DNA from: Bacteroidetes bacterium B1(2017)
Lineage (GTDB): Bacteria > Bacteroidota > Bacteroidia > UKL13-3
Direction of reading: 5' to 3'
Length of the DNA stretch: 64,000 bases
Assembly: GCA_002256395.1 (NCBI GenBank)
Contig: NKJG01000001.1
Span: 310,001 to 374,000, forward strand
Made by a program: the position numbers and the translations under genes. The first letter of the stretch is position 1. Every line of letters begins with the position of its first letter. Below the pieces are notes generated by a model. The model was not told where the DNA came from, ran no database searches, and saw only the letters and a list, made by a program, of their open reading frames with translations. Below are positions 1 through 9,152 of this stretch, piece by piece.

Positions 1-178
1 CGATAGCGGGATTATTGAAATTCGCTCCAAAGAGATAACCTTAAGAATGCTTGATAAAGGAAAAGTTAAGAAAGAAAGAACTTTCTGGACACTACTAAAC
101 ATTGGCCTTCCAATAAGTTTAATTCTCTTCTTTGGATTAATTAACAAATGGGTTCGTAAAAGAAAATACGCCGCATAA
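1..178 (+). CDS. gldG: GldG C-terminus (gliding/T9SS-associated ABC component), partial
   Basis: The reading frame is open from the window edge (first full codon at base 2) and ends with TAA at 176-178, giving 58 residues. They comprise a charged stretch with LDKGKVKKERTFW, one hydrophobic segment (about residues 33-52) and a basic tail ending KRKYAA. This layout, with a final transmembrane helix and an RKRKYA-type tail, matches GldG, the auxiliary component of the GldFG ABC transporter in Bacteroidota that is needed for gliding in some species. The upstream gldF would lie outside the window. The next gene starts 3 bp downstream, so they are probably cotranscribed. The call rests on a short fragment. 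Confidence 0.7.
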   Translation, partial: DSGIIEIRSKEITLRMLDKGKVKKERTFWTLLNIGLPISLILFFGLINKWVRKRKYAA

Positions 179-180
179 GT

Positions 181-1197
181 ATGAATAAAAGCACTAAAAT
201 ATTAGCCCTAGTTGCCGTTTTACTTGGACTTGCCTATTGGATGTTAAGCAAACAACCTTGGCGCACTGTTGAACGTGGAGCGGCCGATTTTTCTATTAGC
301 GACACCAATTTGGTGACAAAAATATTTATGGCTAATAAACAAGGTCAGACTGTTTTATTGGAACGCACCCCACAAAACCAATGGCTAGTAAACCATAGCA
401 TTGTTGCCGACGAATTTAAAATAAAACTTTTGTTAGGAACCTTGCACGACATGCAAATTCAAATGCCTATTCCACCAAGCATGCATAATACCGCCATTGG
501 AATTTTAGCTACACAAGGCATAAAAACAGAAATTTATGCGGGAGATAAAATACTTAAAACAATTTATGTAGGTAGCGAAACACCTGACAAAACAGGTACT
601 TTTATGATGCTTGAAGGAGATGAAAAAACATACTCCATACATATACCTGGCTTTGTTGGATTTTTAACCCCGCGTTTTTTCTTAAGCGAAATTAAATGGC
701 GCAGCAAATTAATTTATGATGTTAAGGCAGAAGATATTGCCGAATTGCAAATTCAATACCCAACAAACCCAGAAGAATCGTTTACCTATAATGCAGCTTC
801 CTATTTGCCTGGGCATACCATTTTAAATAACGCCGGAAACCCAATGGCTGTAGACACCATGCAGGTGCATTTACTTTTGCATTCGTTTGAACAGAAATAT
901 GCAGAAGGATTTTACGACGACAGCACCTATACCAAGACCGAACGCGATTCACTCTTTAAACTTACACCCTATTGCAGCATTAGGCTCAAACAGAAAAATG
1001 GAGCAGAGCTAAACATGGCCTTATATAACAAACCTATTGGCGATAAAACCAAGGACCGTTACGACGAAAAAGGCAATGAACGGACCATTGATCCAGAAAA
1101 ATTCTATGCTAAACTAAGTACCATTGAACAAATTGCGTCGGTTCAGGAATACGCCTTTAGAAGGATTTTGGTAAAGGCAAGCATGTTAAAAAAATAA
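181..1197 (+). CDS. DUF4340-type membrane-anchored protein
   Basis: The 338-residue protein has one N-terminal transmembrane helix (about residues 7-23) and a large domain predicted to be periplasmic. The body has the features of DUF4340 proteins, which in other bacteria are often encoded beside GldG-like ABC transporter subunits: ADFSISDT near residue 37, then alternating strands with VxLERT and WLVN. Here it starts 3 bp after the gldG stop, so an operon with gldFG is likely. No catalytic motif is visible. Its job is unknown; a role as an accessory subunit of the GldFG-type exporter is inference from gene order. Confidence 0.75.
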   Translation: MNKSTKILALVAVLLGLAYWMLSKQPWRTVERGAADFSISDTNLVTKIFMANKQGQTVLLERTPQNQWLVNHSIVADEFKIKLLLGTLHDMQIQMPIPPSMHNTAIGILATQGIKTEIYAGDKILKTIYVGSETPDKTGTFMMLEGDEKTYSIHIPGFVGFLTPRFFLSEIKWRSKLIYDVKAEDIAELQIQYPTNPEESFTYNAASYLPGHTILNNAGNPMAVDTMQVHLLLHSFEQKYAEGFYDDSTYTKTERDSLFKLTPYCSIRLKQKNGAELNMALYNKPIGDKTKDRYDEKGNERTIDPEKFYAKLSTIEQIASVQEYAFRRILVKASMLKK

Positions 1198-1240
1198 TTG
1201 ACTCAGAAGGTTTTAGAAAAAATGCTATTTTCGCAACCTT

Positions 1241-2518
1241 ATGGACCCTTCCGTCATTATAATTTGTAGCATTCTGTTTTCGGCATTTTTTGCTGGGATG
1301 GAAATTGCGTTTATTTCAGCTAACAAACTTCTTATAGAACTTAAAAACAAACAAGGCAGCACCTATGCTAGGTTATTAAGCCCATTTGTTGCTAGCCCCA
1401 CTAAATTTATTAGTACAACCCTTATTGGTAACAATATTGGTCTAGTAGTGTATGGAATATACATGGCTCAAATTTTAAATGAGAGGCTTATTCAGTTAAT
1501 TCCAGCATTGCAACACAGTTTGTTTTTACTTTTGGCTTTACAAACTATTATATCCACCTTGGTGGTATTGGTTACTGCAGAGTTTTTACCTAAAGTATTG
1601 TTTCGTATAAATCCAGATAACCTGTTAAAGGTTTTGGTATTTCCGTTTATGCTTTTCTATTATCTGTTTTGGCCTATAGTACATTTTATTAGTTGGCTTT
1701 CAACCCTAATTTTAAGTAAGCTTAGCGGTGATAAATTTAAAGAAAACACACCTGCCTTTAGCAAGGTTGATTTGGATCAGTACATAGACCAAATAAACGA
1801 GCAAGATTTGCCAGAAGACATTGAAGTAGATACCGAAATATTTAGAAACGCACTTGATTTTAGCAATATTAAAGTGCGCGAATGTTTGGTACCAAGAACA
1901 GAATTAGTGGCTATGGACATTGATTCGAGCATTGAAGAAATGTATCAAAAATTCTTGGAAACAGGCATGAGTAAAATTTTGATTTACCAAGATAATCCAG
2001 ATCAAATTATTGGCTACGTACATCAAAAAGAACTGTTTAGAGCGCCTAAAAATGTAAGAAGCATTCTTATAAACATTGAAATTGCCACCGAAACAATGAG
2101 TATAATGGACCTGCTAAACAGGTTTATTAGAACCCGCAAAAGCCTTGCTGTTGTGGTAGATGAGCTGGGTGGAACAGCTGGTATTATAACCATTGAAGAT
2201 ATTTTAGAAGAGGTGTTTGGAGAGATTGAAGACGAGCACGATGTGGAAGAATTGATAGAAGAAAAATTGAGTGAAACTGAATATCGTTTTTCTGCTAGGC
2301 AAGAGATTGATTACCTAAACAACACCTACGATTTAAACCTCCCCGAGGACGATTACCATACCCTTGGAGGCTTTGTAATTGCTAGGCATGAGAACATTCC
2401 AATGGCAGGCGAAAAGATTATGTTGGATAATTTTGAGCTGACGGTTGAGTCGGTAGAAAATGCCAGAATAGACGTACTAAAATTACGTGTATTAGGAAAG
2501 AACAAAAACGATCACTAA
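1241..2518 (+). CDS. CNNM/CorC-like hemolysin-family membrane protein
   Basis: The 425-residue protein has an N-terminal DUF21/CNNM transmembrane domain (three to four helices in residues 1-155, beginning with FFAGMEIAFISAN), a pair of CBS domains (about 205-325, with VPRTELVAMD and DELGGTAGIITIEDILEEVFGEIEDE) and a C-terminal CorC_HlyC transporter-associated domain (about 345-420, with YHTLGGFV). Members of this family are linked to Mg2+/Co2+ efflux. GldE of gliding Bacteroidota has the same architecture and is an alternative name that cannot be excluded. A TATTTTCG box lies just upstream. The stop overlaps that of the convergent next gene by 4 bp. Confidence 0.88.
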   Translation: MDPSVIIICSILFSAFFAGMEIAFISANKLLIELKNKQGSTYARLLSPFVASPTKFISTTLIGNNIGLVVYGIYMAQILNERLIQLIPALQHSLFLLLALQTIISTLVVLVTAEFLPKVLFRINPDNLLKVLVFPFMLFYYLFWPIVHFISWLSTLILSKLSGDKFKENTPAFSKVDLDQYIDQINEQDLPEDIEVDTEIFRNALDFSNIKVRECLVPRTELVAMDIDSSIEEMYQKFLETGMSKILIYQDNPDQIIGYVHQKELFRAPKNVRSILINIEIATETMSIMDLLNRFIRTRKSLAVVVDELGGTAGIITIEDILEEVFGEIEDEHDVEELIEEKLSETEYRFSARQEIDYLNNTYDLNLPEDDYHTLGGFVIARHENIPMAGEKIMLDNFELTVESVENARIDVLKLRVLGKNKNDH

Positions 2519-2970
2519 GAAATTTTGACTAGTTTTTGAGTATTGCCATTTATGGTAAAACTATCTCCAATTTTCTTTCCTAACATGGCTTGAGCCACTG
2601 GCGATAAAGGCGATACAACCATTATTTTTTGTTCGTCAACCAATACTTGGCCTAAAGAAATAGCTATCCAATACTGCACTTTTTCGGTTTGAACCAAGGC
2701 ACCTGTTTCTATTTGAGAATACTTACTTTCAACATCCACTTGAAGCAATTTTCGGTATTCATCTTGAAGCTTCGCTAACTGTTTGGCATGCATATCGCGT
2801 TCAAGCTGACTCATAGCACGACCTGTTTCGTATTTATCGCCCATGCTGCTTTTTTCGTTGCTGTTGGCCGATTCTTGAGCTGCCAACATAGCCTCATTGG
2901 TTTCGGCCATGCGCGTTTGTAATAGGTTTTGGCAAACCATAAAAGCATTTTTCTTTAGTAGCTGAGGCAT
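2515..2970 (-). CDS. GreA/GreB-like C-terminal fold protein
   Basis: This 151-residue cytoplasmic protein has a helical N-terminal half (residues 1-75, with the conserved KSSMGDKYETGRAMSQLE) and a C-terminal beta domain resembling the FKBP-like domain of GreA (GALVQTEKVQYWIAISLG, then SPLSPVAQAMLGKKIGDSF). In Bacteroidota these are often mislabelled 3-oxoacyl-ACP synthase; there is no ketosynthase motif here. A role at RNA polymerase is plausible by fold only, because the N-terminal part is not a typical acidic-tipped GreA coiled coil. A promoter with TTG, 21 bp, and TATATTTG lies immediately upstream of the start. Confidence 0.65.
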   Translation of the reverse strand: MPQLLKKNAFMVCQNLLQTRMAETNEAMLAAQESANSNEKSSMGDKYETGRAMSQLERDMHAKQLAKLQDEYRKLLQVDVESKYSQIETGALVQTEKVQYWIAISLGQVLVDEQKIMVVSPLSPVAQAMLGKKIGDSFTINGNTQKLVKIS

Positions 2971-2974
2971 GTAG

Positions 2975-3006
2975 CAAATATACTGTTAAAAAGATGGTGC
3001 TTGCAA
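2975..3006 (-). promoter_or_regulatory. Bacteroidota-type promoter for the GreA-like gene
   Basis: On the minus strand TATATTTG (2982-2975) matches the -7 element TAnnTTTG, with TTG (3006-3004) 21 bp upstream as a -33 element. It sits directly before the ATG at 2970, so the leader would be very short. Confidence 0.6.
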
Positions 3007-3077
3007 TTGGGTTCAAGTTTTAATGCCAAACATCTTCATTTAATATTTTGTATTATTGCAGCTCAATTAAATTGAAC

Positions 3078-4274
3078 ATGAAAGACGTATTTGTGATTGA
3101 TGCCCTTCGCACGCCAATTGGAAAATATTCAGGAGCGCTAAGTTCGGTTCGCCCCGACGATTTGGCTGCCAGCACTATAAAGGCCCTAATTGATAGAAAT
3201 CCTTTGGTGGACGTTAACGAGATTGAAGATGTAATTTTAGGAGCAGCAAACCAAGCGGGCGAAGACAATAGAAATGTGGCTCGTATGGCATTATTATTAG
3301 CCGGTTTGCCCGTTCATATTGGAGGCAATACTGTAAATCGTTTATGTGCAAGCGGCTTACAAAGTATTATGGATGCTACACGTGCCATCCAAAGTGGCGA
3401 TGGAGATATATACATAGCAGGTGGAGTAGAAAGCATGACACGCGCGCCATTTGTAATGGCTAAAGCCGAAACAGCTTTTAGTAGAGTTCCAGAAATTTAT
3501 GATACCACCATTGGTTGGCGCTTTACCAATAAAGCCTTAGCCTCTTTATACCATCCATATAGTATGGGCGAAACAGCAGAAAATGTGGCAGAAAGATGGA
3601 AAATTTCTCGTGAGGCGCAAGATAGTTTTGCCTTTGAATCTCAAAAAAGATATCAAGCGGCCCACGAAGCAAATAGGTTTGCCGAAGAACTAATTTCTAT
3701 TTCTATTCTTCAGAAAAAAGGTGATCCAAAAATATTTAATAAGGACGAGCATCCTAGACTTGGAACCCTTGAAGATTTGGCAAAATTAAAACCTGCCTTT
3801 AAAAAAGATGGTTCGGTAACAGCAGGGAACTCAAGCGGAATTAATGACGGATCGGCCATGTTATTATTGGCGAGTGAAGAGGCAGTTAAACGTTTTGGCT
3901 TAACTCCCATTGCTCGTATTGTTTCTAAATCAATTGCGGGAGTTGACCCAGCTATAATGGGTGTAGGTCCAATACCTGCCACACAAAAAGCACTTAAACG
4001 CGCTGGTTTAACCGTAGCCGATTTAGGTTTAATAGAATTAAATGAAGCCTTTGCATCACAAGGTTTAGCGTGTATGCAAGACCTAAATTTAAATCCAGAA
4101 ATTGTAAATGTAAACGGCGGGTCAATAGCATTAGGTCACCCTTTGGGAGCTAGTGGCTCACGCATAAGCACAACCCTTATTCACGAAATGCGCAAGCGCA
4201 AAGCCAAATATGGCTTAGCTACCATGTGTATTGGTGTTGGACAAGGTGCTGCTATTATTTACGAAGCGCTATAA
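3078..4274 (+). CDS. Acetyl-CoA C-acyltransferase (3-oxoadipyl-CoA thiolase-like)
   Basis: This thiolase II-family enzyme (398 residues) cleaves or forms 3-oxoacyl-CoA. The nucleophile Cys90 lies in NRLCASGLQS, the catalytic His in GHPLGASG, and the second Cys in ATMCIGVGQG. The segment DTTIGWRFTN and the overall length resemble PcaF/PaaJ (3-oxoadipyl-CoA thiolase) more than generic AtoB, but no other phenylacetate or protocatechuate genes are nearby, so the substrate is open. I chose the ATG at 3078 over an in-frame codon at 3048 because conserved sequence starts at MKDVFVIDA. Confidence 0.92.
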   Translation: MKDVFVIDALRTPIGKYSGALSSVRPDDLAASTIKALIDRNPLVDVNEIEDVILGAANQAGEDNRNVARMALLLAGLPVHIGGNTVNRLCASGLQSIMDATRAIQSGDGDIYIAGGVESMTRAPFVMAKAETAFSRVPEIYDTTIGWRFTNKALASLYHPYSMGETAENVAERWKISREAQDSFAFESQKRYQAAHEANRFAEELISISILQKKGDPKIFNKDEHPRLGTLEDLAKLKPAFKKDGSVTAGNSSGINDGSAMLLLASEEAVKRFGLTPIARIVSKSIAGVDPAIMGVGPIPATQKALKRAGLTVADLGLIELNEAFASQGLACMQDLNLNPEIVNVNGGSIALGHPLGASGSRISTTLIHEMRKRKAKYGLATMCIGVGQGAAIIYEAL

Positions 4275-4323
4275 AAGCTTTTTGGGTGTATATCATTTTC
4301 AAAAAAACAATCGTTAATAGAAA

Positions 4324-4941
4324 ATGAAAAAGTTTGTTTTAGTAAGCCATCTACTTTTTATTTTAATAGGTTCGAACCTAGCCCAAACCAAGGTAATTGC
4401 TTGGAAAAGTCATAGTGGCTCTATGAAGCAATTTAAACTAGCGTTTGAAAGCGAAGCCTTTGAATTACCCAATTCAAACCTAGGCATGGCTCCAGAAAGA
4501 TATATTACTACCGCTTTTTTAGACACCTTAATTTGCGTAAATGATAGCACTGCTATTATGGTTACAAGTGAGCATTGCGATAGGCGCTATAGTCAACAAG
4601 GTAGTATTTGGCAAGCTGGAAGAGATACTGTTTACCACCACCCTATTTTTAGTAAAAAACACGACTTAAATTTTATAAAAACAGAGCTACAACAGAATTA
4701 TAATTTTAACAACCCAGTTGAGAAGACCGTTTTTATTGGTTACGACAATAAGGGACAAAAGAAAATGAATGGAAAGGCAAAAGAAAACTCATTTCCTTTA
4801 ATTCCTGAAACGCAAGTATCAAACAAAACACCGTTTACCTTGCTTAATTTAGTAGCATTTGTTTTACTAATTGCCATGGCTATTGGAATTGGCATGCAAG
4901 TATTAGGTTCAAAAAAAAGCTATTCAACTAAGAAAGATTAA
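4324..4941 (+). CDS. Exported protein with C-terminal membrane helix, unknown function
   Basis: The 205-residue protein has a cleavable-looking signal peptide (residues 1-20, ending SNLAQ) and one transmembrane helix near the C-terminus (about 176-193), followed by a short basic tail. The domain between them contains VTSEHCDRRYSQQ. It resembles nothing I recognise. It is followed after 11 bp by the DoxX-like gene, so the two are probably one transcript. A copy of the palindrome GGTTCGAACC lies inside the signal-peptide coding part, read as Gly-Ser-Asn. Confidence 0.6.
   Translation: MKKFVLVSHLLFILIGSNLAQTKVIAWKSHSGSMKQFKLAFESEAFELPNSNLGMAPERYITTAFLDTLICVNDSTAIMVTSEHCDRRYSQQGSIWQAGRDTVYHHPIFSKKHDLNFIKTELQQNYNFNNPVEKTVFIGYDNKGQKKMNGKAKENSFPLIPETQVSNKTPFTLLNLVAFVLLIAMAIGIGMQVLGSKKSYSTKKD
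4369..4378. repeat. GGTTCGAACC palindrome, copy 1
   Basis: An exact copy of the over-represented 10-bp palindrome. It lies in a coding region and is read as Gly-Ser-Asn in the signal peptide of the 4324 gene. Confidence 0.8.
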
Positions 4942-4952
4942 GCCCTAGAAAA

Positions 4953-6179
4953 ATGAAAAAAACAATCGACTTTTTTCATTTGTATTTGCTTTTAGCGTTG
5001 TTCTTATTGGTTCTTTTCTTCCCTTTAAATTTAGCTTTATTTCCGTTTCAAAAAACTATTACTAGTTTCTTATTTACCCCTTTGGTTCAATGGCTGAACC
5101 CACATCTGTTTACCCATGGATATAGCCTGTGTGAGTTTAGCAGCGATTCGCAAAGTCATTATACTTTAGCACTTTGTTGTTTTCTTTTTGCATTACCCTT
5201 TACATGGCTTTTAGGTTCGAACCAAAACAAAGAGAAAATATATACCTTTTTAAAATTAGTGCTATGCTATTATTTAGCTTTTAACCTGGCGCATTATGGA
5301 TTTGATAAATTGGTGAAAGGCCAGTTTAGCTTACCCGAACCAAACCTTTTATATAGCACATTTGGCAGCTTAGATAAAGACCTATTATTTTGGAGTGTGA
5401 TGGGTATTTCGCCAACGTATAATTACATAACAGGTGGCCTTGAAATAGTAGCAGCGCTATTACTAATTATCCCTAAAACCCGCAGCCTTGGACTTATGGC
5501 AAGCCTTGTTATGCTTGTGCATATTGTTATATTAAATATAAGTTTTGATATTTCTGTGAAGCTATTTTCGAGCACATTAGTAACACTAAATTTGGTTTTG
5601 GTTTGGCCACAATTGAAATCTATGCTTGCCATTAGTTTGGGTAAAAAAGTTGAAGCGCTACCTTCAGTAAAGACGGAGATTTTTCACTCCAATTTTTGGC
5701 ATTATTTTCTTAAAGCAACTTTTATTGGATTAGGCATACTTGAAATAATTTATCCCAATTATAAGAGCAATACTTTTAACGACGATAAAGTTGAAAGACC
5801 ATTCTTACATGGCGCTTATGAGATTGTGGAGGTGTACCTAATAAATGATTCAATTAATACAAAACCCTTAAATACAAATTTAGATAAGCGCTTATTTTTC
5901 CATAGAGATGGCTATATAATTTTTGAAGATTCGAAAGGCGAAATGACAAGTTATAAATACCAACTTACTAGCAGCAAAAATGAATTTATTGCATCCAGTT
6001 TATGTGTGCTAAATAATCAAACTTATAACTACACATTATTACCAAACAAAAACCTGCAATTAAGCACCCAACAAGGCTTAAACACCAAAGTGGTTTATAT
6101 AGCAAAGCCCCTTTTATGGCAAGAACTTCCTGCCTTAAAAGGGGGCTTTCATTTAACTATTGAAGACCGTTTTAGGTAA
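4953..6179 (+). CDS. DoxX-like membrane protein with C-terminal extra domain
   Basis: The 408-residue protein has about seven hydrophobic segments in residues 1-230. The stretch HYGFDKLVKGQF through YNYITGGLEIVAALLLIIP is typical of DoxX-like quinol-oxidase-related membrane proteins. A soluble, strand-rich C-terminal domain (about 270-408, with HRDGYIIFEDSKGEMTSYKY) is not part of DoxX and probably lies outside the membrane. No enzymatic function is assigned. It follows the exported protein gene by 11 bp. The stop codon directly abuts the stop of the convergent gene at 6180. Confidence 0.7.
   Translation: MKKTIDFFHLYLLLALFLLVLFFPLNLALFPFQKTITSFLFTPLVQWLNPHLFTHGYSLCEFSSDSQSHYTLALCCFLFALPFTWLLGSNQNKEKIYTFLKLVLCYYLAFNLAHYGFDKLVKGQFSLPEPNLLYSTFGSLDKDLLFWSVMGISPTYNYITGGLEIVAALLLIIPKTRSLGLMASLVMLVHIVILNISFDISVKLFSSTLVTLNLVLVWPQLKSMLAISLGKKVEALPSVKTEIFHSNFWHYFLKATFIGLGILEIIYPNYKSNTFNDDKVERPFLHGAYEIVEVYLINDSINTKPLNTNLDKRLFFHRDGYIIFEDSKGEMTSYKYQLTSSKNEFIASSLCVLNNQTYNYTLLPNKNLQLSTQQGLNTKVVYIAKPLLWQELPALKGGFHLTIEDRFR
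5214..5223. repeat. GGTTCGAACC palindrome, copy 2
   Basis: An exact copy, coding, read as Gly-Ser-Asn in a loop of the DoxX-like protein. Confidence 0.8.
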
Positions 6180-6668
6180 CTACTTTTTAAGTTCTAGATA
6201 AAAATTTTGTGGACCAGGATAATCGGTACTTTGACAAACATTTTTGTATTTACTGCTAGGTTCGGCCCAATATTTACCATTTACAACAAACTTAAACTCA
6301 TAACGAGTTTTGCTTTGGGTTAAATCAATAGGCATTCGGAATTCATATACCTCTCCTACTTGGGTCATTTTAAACTTGGGTATATTGAGTTGCCAATCAT
6401 TAAATTCGCCACTCACAAATACCTCGTTAATTTTAACCTTAGAAGATTTCTTCCACATACCATAAGAAGTATTGTAATCTGAAACCTCAGCTGGAGTAAA
6501 TACAAACACCACTTCTTGGTTTTCTAATCTGTAGCCACCAATAAGCGTTGGTTCAACTTTATTTGCATTTTCAGCTCCACTTTTAGACAGGCCATTTTTG
6601 TTGGTTTCTTGCGCCTTACTTAGGAATGTAATAAACAAGCTAAGAGTAATAAGAATTATTTTTTTCAT
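6180..6668 (-). CDS. Secreted CBM48/AMPK glycogen-binding-domain protein
   Basis: The 162-residue protein has a signal peptide (1-19, ending SKAQ) and one carbohydrate-binding module of the CBM48/AMPK-beta type (about 75-160). The signature runs VFVSGEFNDWQL, then YEFKFVVNGKYWAEP, and ends in a final strand NFYLEL. Such modules bind alpha-glucans or serve as a structural E-set fold. There is no attached catalytic domain, so this is a stand-alone binding protein; the ligand is unknown. The gene converges on the DoxX-like gene with no space between stops. Confidence 0.78.
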   Translation of the reverse strand: MKKIILITLSLFITFLSKAQETNKNGLSKSGAENANKVEPTLIGGYRLENQEVVFVFTPAEVSDYNTSYGMWKKSSKVKINEVFVSGEFNDWQLNIPKFKMTQVGEVYEFRMPIDLTQSKTRYEFKFVVNGKYWAEPSSKYKNVCQSTDYPGPQNFYLELKK

Positions 6669-6795
6669 TTTTATGTGATTTATGCCTACAAAGTTTACCT
6701 AAGATTCTTTATTTGCACGCAGGTTTCTGACGAACTTTAGAAATACCCTTTCCAAGTTAAGCAAGAAGCTATAGAATTTAAACCACGAATACATT

Positions 6796-7746
6796 ATGAA
6801 GAAATATTTGAGCCTTTACACTTTACTTTTGATTACTCTTTTTGCCCATGCCGATTATATAAAAATAAATAAAAATGGCAACTTAAGTGGCTTAACGCTA
6901 TACTCTGATAGAGGCACCGAGCTTAAAACCTTAGAAGCCCAGTACGAAGAATTAATGATTTATACCAATGTAAGAATTGGAGGAATAAACTTGGGTGAGC
7001 GTTATTTTTCATCTGCCAATTGGAACGATACCGAGTTTGTAGATACGCCCATAGACCCAAATGATATGAGTATAACCCGTTCTGACACCATCGTAAACGA
7101 CACCAAAAACTATATCCCAGGCAAATTAATACTAGCCAAAAAGGGCGGCAAATGGGGCATTATAAGCATAGATGGCGTAGAGAAACATCCCTTTAATTTA
7201 GAAGCTATTTACCCTATTAATTCTAAATCATTAGTAAACTCAAAAGAAATAGATGCCCCACATTTAGCCGTTATGGAGCAAGGCAAATTGGCTATTATGG
7301 ATCAGAACGGAACCAAAACCGCTACCGATTCTATCTTGCCAAACTATTTTAAGAAATGCAGCAAAGAGCTATTAATGGATGCCTTAGAAGTAAGCTATTT
7401 TGGCGATTACCTATTGATAAATGAGGGAGGGATTTTGTTTGATACCGTAGTGAAAGTGCCTGCTATTAGAAAAACCGTGAATGGAAAATTAAAGGTTATT
7501 GCAGCATCCTACTCTTACCACCAATTTTGGTATAGAGGTGGCAAGTTTAATGTATGGCAAATATCCACTCAAACAATGCTTTTCCCTACAAGCCACAAAA
7601 ACATAGAAATTCACCTGCAAGACGCCACTGGCAGCGATTTCTTTGAACCCTTAAATGTTCGCAACTACAAATCCATCTTAAAGTTTCAAGAGAATAACCA
7701 TCTGGGGCTAACGCCTAGTAAGATTAATTTTGTGGTGAGTGATTAG
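6796..7746 (+). CDS. Secreted protein with WG-type repeat, unknown function
   Basis: The 316-residue protein has a signal peptide (1-19, ending FAHA). A WG-repeat-like unit, KKGGKWGIISIDGVEKHPF (about residues 115-133), is followed by a possible second unit around EQGKLAIMDQNGTK. The C-terminal half lacks recognisable motifs. WG-repeat proteins of Bacteroidota are mostly secreted and uncharacterised. It stands alone between a divergent neighbour and icd. Confidence 0.6.
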   Translation: MKKYLSLYTLLLITLFAHADYIKINKNGNLSGLTLYSDRGTELKTLEAQYEELMIYTNVRIGGINLGERYFSSANWNDTEFVDTPIDPNDMSITRSDTIVNDTKNYIPGKLILAKKGGKWGIISIDGVEKHPFNLEAIYPINSKSLVNSKEIDAPHLAVMEQGKLAIMDQNGTKTATDSILPNYFKKCSKELLMDALEVSYFGDYLLINEGGILFDTVVKVPAIRKTVNGKLKVIAASYSYHQFWYRGGKFNVWQISTQTMLFPTSHKNIEIHLQDATGSDFFEPLNVRNYKSILKFQENNHLGLTPSKINFVVSD

Positions 7747-7858
7747 GCATTGGTTCGGCCCAAAACACCTGATTTTTATCTGCCATTATTTATTGGCATC
7801 TTCTTGCTTTTTGCCTAATTTCGGGGATTCAATTTTCAAAAAAACTTAATCTATAAAA

Positions 7859-9088
7859 ATGAGCAAAATAAAAGTGGCCAATCCAGTGGTAGAACTTGAT
7901 GGCGATGAGATGACCCGCATCATCTGGAAATTTATTAAAGACAAATTAATTCTTCCATACTTAGACCTAGATATTAAATACTATGATTTAGGCATGGAAT
8001 ATCGCGATGAAACCAACGACCAAGTTACTATTGATTCGGCCGAAGCTATTAAGAAATACAATGTAGGTATTAAATGCGCTACCATTACGCCTGATGAAGC
8101 TCGTGTAAAAGAGTTTAACTTAAAGCAAATGTGGAAGAGCCCGAATGGAACTATCCGTAATATTTTGGATGGTACTGTTTTTCGCGAACCAATTGTGTGT
8201 AGCAATGTGCCTCGTTTAGTTCCTAACTGGACCGCTCCTATTATGATTGGCCGTCATGCATTTGGCGATCAATACCGCGCTACAGATTTTGTAACCAAAG
8301 GAAAAGGAAAACTTACGGTTAAATTTGAAGGCGAAGACGGAACCATTCAAGAATACGAAGTATACAATTACAAAGGCGATGGCGTAGCTTTAACCATGTA
8401 TAATACCGACGAAAGTATTATGGGTTTTGCGCGTTCTTGCTTTAATATGGCTTTGAGCAAAAATTGGCCTTTATATCTTTCAACTAAAAACACTATCCTT
8501 AAAAAATACGATGGTAGGTTTAAAGATATCTTCCAAGAAATTTATGTAAACGAATTTAAATCGCAATTTGAAGCAGCTGGTATTACCTACGAGCATCGCT
8601 TAATTGACGATATGGTGGCTTCGGCACTTAAATGGAATGGAAACTTTGTTTGGGCTTGTAAAAACTATGATGGCGACGTTCAATCGGATACCGTAGCACA
8701 AGGTTTTGGTTCATTAGGCTTAATGACTTCTGTATTGGTTACTCCAGATGGAAAAACGATGGAAGCAGAAGCTGCTCACGGAACTGTAACCCGCCATTAC
8801 CGCGATCACCAAAATGGTAAACCAACATCAACCAACCCTATCGCAAGTATTTTTGCATGGACAAGAGGCTTAGCTTTCCGTGGTAAATTAGACAATAACC
8901 AAGAGTTAATTGATTTCTGTACTGCTCTTGAAGAAGTGTGTGTAGCTACCGTTGAAAGTGGTAAAATGACGAAAGATTTAGCCGTTTGTATTCATGGAAA
9001 TAAAGTAAACCATGGCGAACATTATTTATATACCGAAGAGTTTTTAGATGCTTTGGATCAAGGCTTAAAAGCACGTTTAGGTAACTAA
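7859..9088 (+). CDS. icd: NADP-dependent isocitrate dehydrogenase
   Basis: The 409-residue cytoplasmic TCA-cycle enzyme oxidatively decarboxylates isocitrate to 2-oxoglutarate. It belongs to the eukaryote-like homodimeric subfamily: the start [19 protein letters not shown], the substrate-binding [20 protein letters not shown], the metal-binding [12 protein letters not shown] and [20 protein letters not shown] are all present. Length fits the family. A TAATTTCG box precedes the gene and a strong hairpin terminator follows it. It is probably monocistronic. Confidence 0.97.
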   Translation: MSKIKVANPVVELDGDEMTRIIWKFIKDKLILPYLDLDIKYYDLGMEYRDETNDQVTIDSAEAIKKYNVGIKCATITPDEARVKEFNLKQMWKSPNGTIRNILDGTVFREPIVCSNVPRLVPNWTAPIMIGRHAFGDQYRATDFVTKGKGKLTVKFEGEDGTIQEYEVYNYKGDGVALTMYNTDESIMGFARSCFNMALSKNWPLYLSTKNTILKKYDGRFKDIFQEIYVNEFKSQFEAAGITYEHRLIDDMVASALKWNGNFVWACKNYDGDVQSDTVAQGFGSLGLMTSVLVTPDGKTMEAEAAHGTVTRHYRDHQNGKPTSTNPIASIFAWTRGLAFRGKLDNNQELIDFCTALEEVCVATVESGKMTKDLAVCIHGNKVNHGEHYLYTEEFLDALDQGLKARLGN

Positions 9089-9104
9089 TTTATCAAACAA
9101 ATTT

Positions 9105-9152
9105 AATAGGCAAAAGAAGCACTTAAACACTGCTACTTTTGCCTATTTTTTT
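9105..9152 (+). terminator. Rho-independent terminator of icd
   Basis: The 12-bp stem AATAGGCAAAAG (9105-9116) pairs with CTTTTGCCTATT (9136-9147) and is followed by a T-run. The minus-strand gene that converges here ends inside the right arm of the stem. Confidence 0.85.

Noticed and set aside
4265..4290. Terminator after the thiolase gene (AAAAGCTTTT)
   Set aside because: The stem is a short A/T palindrome with no GC core and no proper T-run.
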